Source of the DNA: JAFGNB01 sp050304135
Lineage (GTDB): Bacteria > Fibrobacterota > Chitinivibrionia > Chitinivibrionales > Chitinispirillaceae
Assembly: GCA_050304135.1 (NCBI GenBank)
Contig: JBNLDC010000028.1
Coordinates: forward strand, 1 to 64,000
Direction of reading: 5' to 3'
DNA length: 64,000 nt
Shown: positions 61,968 to 64,000 of the stretch, one piece after another
Position numbering within the stretch: the first letter of the stretch is position 1
Layout: every line of letters begins with the position of its first letter
Program-made: the position numbers and the translations under genes
The notes under the pieces: model-generated
What the model was told of the DNA's origin: nothing
Database searches by the model: none
The model's input: the letters and a program-made list of their open reading frames with translations, nothing else

Positions 61968-62579
61968 CTATCCGGATGAACTGTTGCCGCGACGTGAATA
62001 GAGTTTTCCTTTTTTTGCGAATGCCGCATCCTCAAAAGCGCGCTCCGTTCCGAATATCGGTATCGAATCTTCAAGGTGGGTAGTTGTCAGTGTCGCTTCG
62101 ATGGCTGGTGCCGGATCAAGGATGCCCATGAATCTGCCGAGCGCGGCAAAATCATCTTTACTTGCAAGTATTATTTGAGCCGCGGTTTCCGAGAGTAACT
62201 GAACATGACTCATCCGTATTGCAACAGCTTTCCATGAAGAGTCCAACGCTTTTTGAATTTCGGTTTTGAGCTGTGTGGTGTTTTCCTCCGACAGTACTCC
62301 AACGAGGTCCAGAATCGCATACCGTGTTTTCGGATAAAAATAGATATCAAGGTAATTGGTGTCCGTTGCGCCGTCGGAGTCGTCGTTTTTTGCATTTTCC
62401 GCAGAGTGACTGATTGCTGTGGCCTCCGAGCGCTCAAGTCTGTTTATTACTCCAAGAACAGTACGCAAGGGGAGGTGCAGCGTGGCTGCAATTGTATGTG
62501 CACTGTGTCGCTGTTTGATAAGTCGGTAGATACGGTGATAGATCTCTTCTGAAACTTCTTTGGATTGGAGGCCGGACAT
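61968..62579 (-). CDS. HTH plus STAS-domain regulator
   Basis: A 203-residue cytoplasmic protein. Residues about 5-60 form a helix-turn-helix (YHRIYRLIKQRHSAHTIAAT), then a Ser/Asp-rich linker, then a STAS domain from about 85, with AILDLVGVLSEENTTQLKTE and AVAIRMSHVQLLSETAAQII. STAS proteins are anti-anti-sigma or signalling modules; the phosphorylation Ser appears as S-E-T. The ATG at 62579 is used; an upstream GTG (62645) gives a low-complexity extension. Its start overlaps the start of the plus-strand gene described next. Confidence 0.75.
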   Translation of the reverse strand: MSGLQSKEVSEEIYHRIYRLIKQRHSAHTIAATLHLPLRTVLGVINRLERSEATAISHSAENAKNDDSDGATDTNYLDIYFYPKTRYAILDLVGVLSEENTTQLKTEIQKALDSSWKAVAIRMSHVQLLSETAAQIILASKDDFAALGRFMGILDPAPAIEATLTTTHLEDSIPIFGTERAFEDAAFAKKGKLYSRRGNSSSG

Positions 62580-62950
62580 GGTATATGCAATTCCTGTTGT
62601 GGTTGATACTGTTACTGTTGAAACGGACTGCTGCTCGGGCTCCACTATTGTGTCGGAATCTGTCGGGAAGCAGCATTTTCCGCTCAGTATTCATCTCATC
62701 TTACATACCCGTAAGGGGGATCGTCAATACCAAAACCGGTTTGCAGTGGAATTGGCGATTCGATATTGCTGAGAGAATCCGGCAGCTTGCTGGAAAGGCC
62801 GATTTGTCGGCAGGTGGAGGTGTAATAATCCGCTGGGCAGGCGGGTTTTGCAGAAGAGCCCCGGTTCTCCGGATCGGTTGCCTGGCCGAATTCACTCAGG
62901 ATGAGATGGACGCTCTCAATAGCGGTTTTTTGGTTGAAAATGCACTGTAG
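62578..62950 (+). pseudogene. Frameshifted gene, head-to-head with the STAS regulator
   Basis: An ATG at 62578 has a strong GGAGG site 6 bases upstream. The first frame reads MVYAIPVVVDTVTVETDCCS and continues to a stop at 62770. The +1 frame then carries on as DIAERIRQLAGKADLSAGGG to a stop at 62948-62950 (FTQDEMDALNSGFLVENAL). Both pieces have coding-like codon use, so a one-base shift near 62755-62765 likely splits one gene; a sequencing error or programmed frameshift is also possible. No family recognised. Confidence 0.45.
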
Positions 62951-62973
62951 GTGATATATATTTTCTTCTCCTT

Positions 62974-63046
62974 GGGGCTGTAGCTCAGCTGGGAGAGCGC
63001 GACGTTCGCAATGTCGAGGCCAGGGGTTCGAACCCCCTCAGCTCCA
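62974..63046 (+). tRNA. tRNA-Ala (anticodon CGC)
   Basis: Full cloverleaf: acceptor GGGGCTG with CAGCTCC, D-arm GCTC...GAGC, anticodon stem CGACG/TGTCG with loop TTCGCAA (anticodon CGC, reading GCG), T-arm AGGGG-TTCGAAC-CCCCT. The discriminator base is A; CCA is not encoded. Length 73 bases. Confidence 0.95.
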
Positions 63047-63047
63047 T

Positions 63048-63090
63048 AAAATGCATCTCCATTCAGTATCTGATTGCGGGGTGCATTTTT
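63048..63090 (+). terminator. Likely terminator after tRNA-Ala
   Basis: AAAATGCA (63048-63055) pairs with TGCATTTT (63082-63089), followed by further T's. The loop is long, but the tail is good. Confidence 0.6.
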
Positions 63091-63203
63091 TATTTTCCCT
63101 GTAGTTATAAATAAAAACTATTTTTTTACGAATTCCTTTTGATTTTTCCGGCACATGCTATCGGCGGAAATACACCCTGTTTTTTTCTTTAAATGGATAC
63201 CTG

Positions 63204-64000
63204 ATGAAATTTTCCCTGCTAATGCTGCCTGCCCTTATATGTTTTGGCATGGTTACGGTTCAAGCTCAAACCATTACCAACTACACGTCACCGAAGACGG
63301 TGTACGATTTCGTCAGCTTCGGGCAATATATCTGGGCGGGAACGTCTGGTGGGTTCTGTATCCATGATCTCTCTTCCGGAATTTCCTACCTTCGTCCCAC
63401 TACCGCTGATTTTCCTGATCCTTCCATCAGGGCGCTGGCAATTGATAGTCTGCACAATATGTGGGCCGCCTCCGCCGACGGCTACCTCATGCGCCGCGAC
63501 AAGGATTGGAATGAGTACCTCAATTCCTCCTATGTTTCAGCGGGTTGGGGGATCAATGCGCTCTCCGCATACGGGAACTACCTTATCATCGGTTCCAATA
63601 AGGGCGTCAGCCTCTTTGACGTTAAAAAAAAGATTGCAGTTAAAAATGCTCAACATATCTCCACCTACACTTCGGCGCAGATATATACACTGGCTATTTA
63701 CAAGGATTATCTGTATGCCGGGGGGGAATCCGGATCCGCGCGTCTTAAAGTCAAACTCAGCAATCTGTCCGATGCAAATTTCTATGATCCTTCACTCTGG
63801 GAAATCGACTCATCGGTTGCCCCGGTGCACAGTTTTTATGAAGACAGTGGAAAATTCGTACCATCCAGTGTACCCACCGGTCGCCTCTTTGGGGTGCTGT
63901 TCAAAGCTGACAGCAGCAACCTCCTCGTTCCCACTGAAGATTCAATCGTTCACATTGACTTTGGGAGCAGGATCACCACGATTAAGGCGATTGATTACTA
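63204..64000 (+). CDS. Secreted beta-propeller protein, 3' end outside the window
   Basis: Open from an ATG at 63204 to the window end (265 complete codons seen). It begins with a signal peptide, MKFSLLMLPALICFGMVTVQ, then TITNYTSPKTVYDFVSFG. Repeats such as IRALAIDSLHNMWAAS and DGYLMRRDKDWNEY resemble the two-component-regulator propeller and PorZ-like propeller repeats. The C-terminal part and any sorting tail are not visible. The gene starts 157 bp after the tRNA. Confidence 0.8.
   Translation, partial: MKFSLLMLPALICFGMVTVQAQTITNYTSPKTVYDFVSFGQYIWAGTSGGFCIHDLSSGISYLRPTTADFPDPSIRALAIDSLHNMWAASADGYLMRRDKDWNEYLNSSYVSAGWGINALSAYGNYLIIGSNKGVSLFDVKKKIAVKNAQHISTYTSAQIYTLAIYKDYLYAGGESGSARLKVKLSNLSDANFYDPSLWEIDSSVAPVHSFYEDSGKFVPSSVPTGRLFGVLFKADSSNLLVPTEDSIVHIDFGSRITTIKAIDY

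Noticed and set aside
62585..62950. 121-codon plus-strand ORF starting at the ATG of 62585
   Set aside because: The better ribosome spacing belongs to the ATG at 62578; the reading frame is treated as the 3' part of the frameshifted gene.

Overview
The window looks like a chromosomal segment of a Gram-negative anaerobe, probably in the Fibrobacterota or a neighbouring FCB lineage. Gram-negative envelope genes (tolQRAB-cpoB, an OmpA-family protein, several lipoproteins), oxygen-sensitive enzymes (tyrosine-dependent ThiH, a giant 2-hydroxyacyl-CoA dehydratase activase, two radical-SAM enzymes) and secreted proteins with C-terminal sorting-like tails support this. The lineage is an inference from gene style, not from a marker-gene search. 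No prophage, CRISPR array or intact insertion sequence was recognised.

Layout. 0.3-3.6 kb: DEAD-box helicase and, convergent to it, a DUF2079 membrane protein. 3.8-14.6 kb: two convergent operons of glycan or lipid-modification type. The plus-strand arm holds a polytopic membrane protein, a flippase-like protein, a GT4, a B12-type radical SAM and a radical SAM/SPASM protein. The minus-strand arm holds a GT2, AsnB, a GT4 and a methyltransferase. 14.9-19.7 kb: a tightly packed sulfur operon metA-cysE-thiS-thiG-thiH, with an Rrf2 regulator gene upstream. 19.8-23.3 kb: an HD-GYP c-di-GMP phosphodiesterase, a small acidic protein, and a divergent large membrane protein. 23.7-26.2 kb: groES-groEL and a cold-shock protein, each followed by a clear terminator. 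26.6-32.6 kb: one minus-strand operon tolQ-tolR-tolA-tolB-cpoB-ettA-DUF4404, with no pal gene.

32.6-34.3 kb is a degenerate patch: a zinc-phospholipase/S1-nuclease-like gene fragment with an in-frame stop, running into an AT-rich island with inverted repeats. 34.3-38.8 kb holds exported proteins (lipoprotein, DUF2059, a 12-repeat Asp-box beta-propeller with a Cys-rich C-terminal anchor, and an unknown secreted protein). 39.0-46.4 kb holds the 1471-residue dehydratase activase and a secreted GH31 glycosidase. 46.6-51.8 kb carries CheX-like, DUF1287, rpmE-yqhQ-prfA, a Crp/Fnr regulator and a membrane-anchored unknown. 52.2-56.9 kb is a two-gene envelope operon (a 735-residue lipoprotein and an OmpA protein with thrombospondin-3-like calcium repeats) behind a hairpin-rich leader. 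57.1-61.6 kb is a second glycan locus (GDP-sugar reductase-like, GT9, a large unknown protein). The end holds an HTH-STAS regulator head-to-head with a frameshifted gene, tRNA-Ala(CGC), and the start of another secreted propeller protein that runs off the window.

Where upstream in-frame codons lacked a ribosome site or ran through a neighbouring gene, starts were shortened to the best-supported codon. The most unusual items are the radical-SAM/glycosyltransferase cluster with a CX4CX2C cysteine motif, the Tol operon without Pal, the head-to-head gene pair near 62.58 kb, the degenerate island at 33 kb and the structured leader at 52.1 kb.
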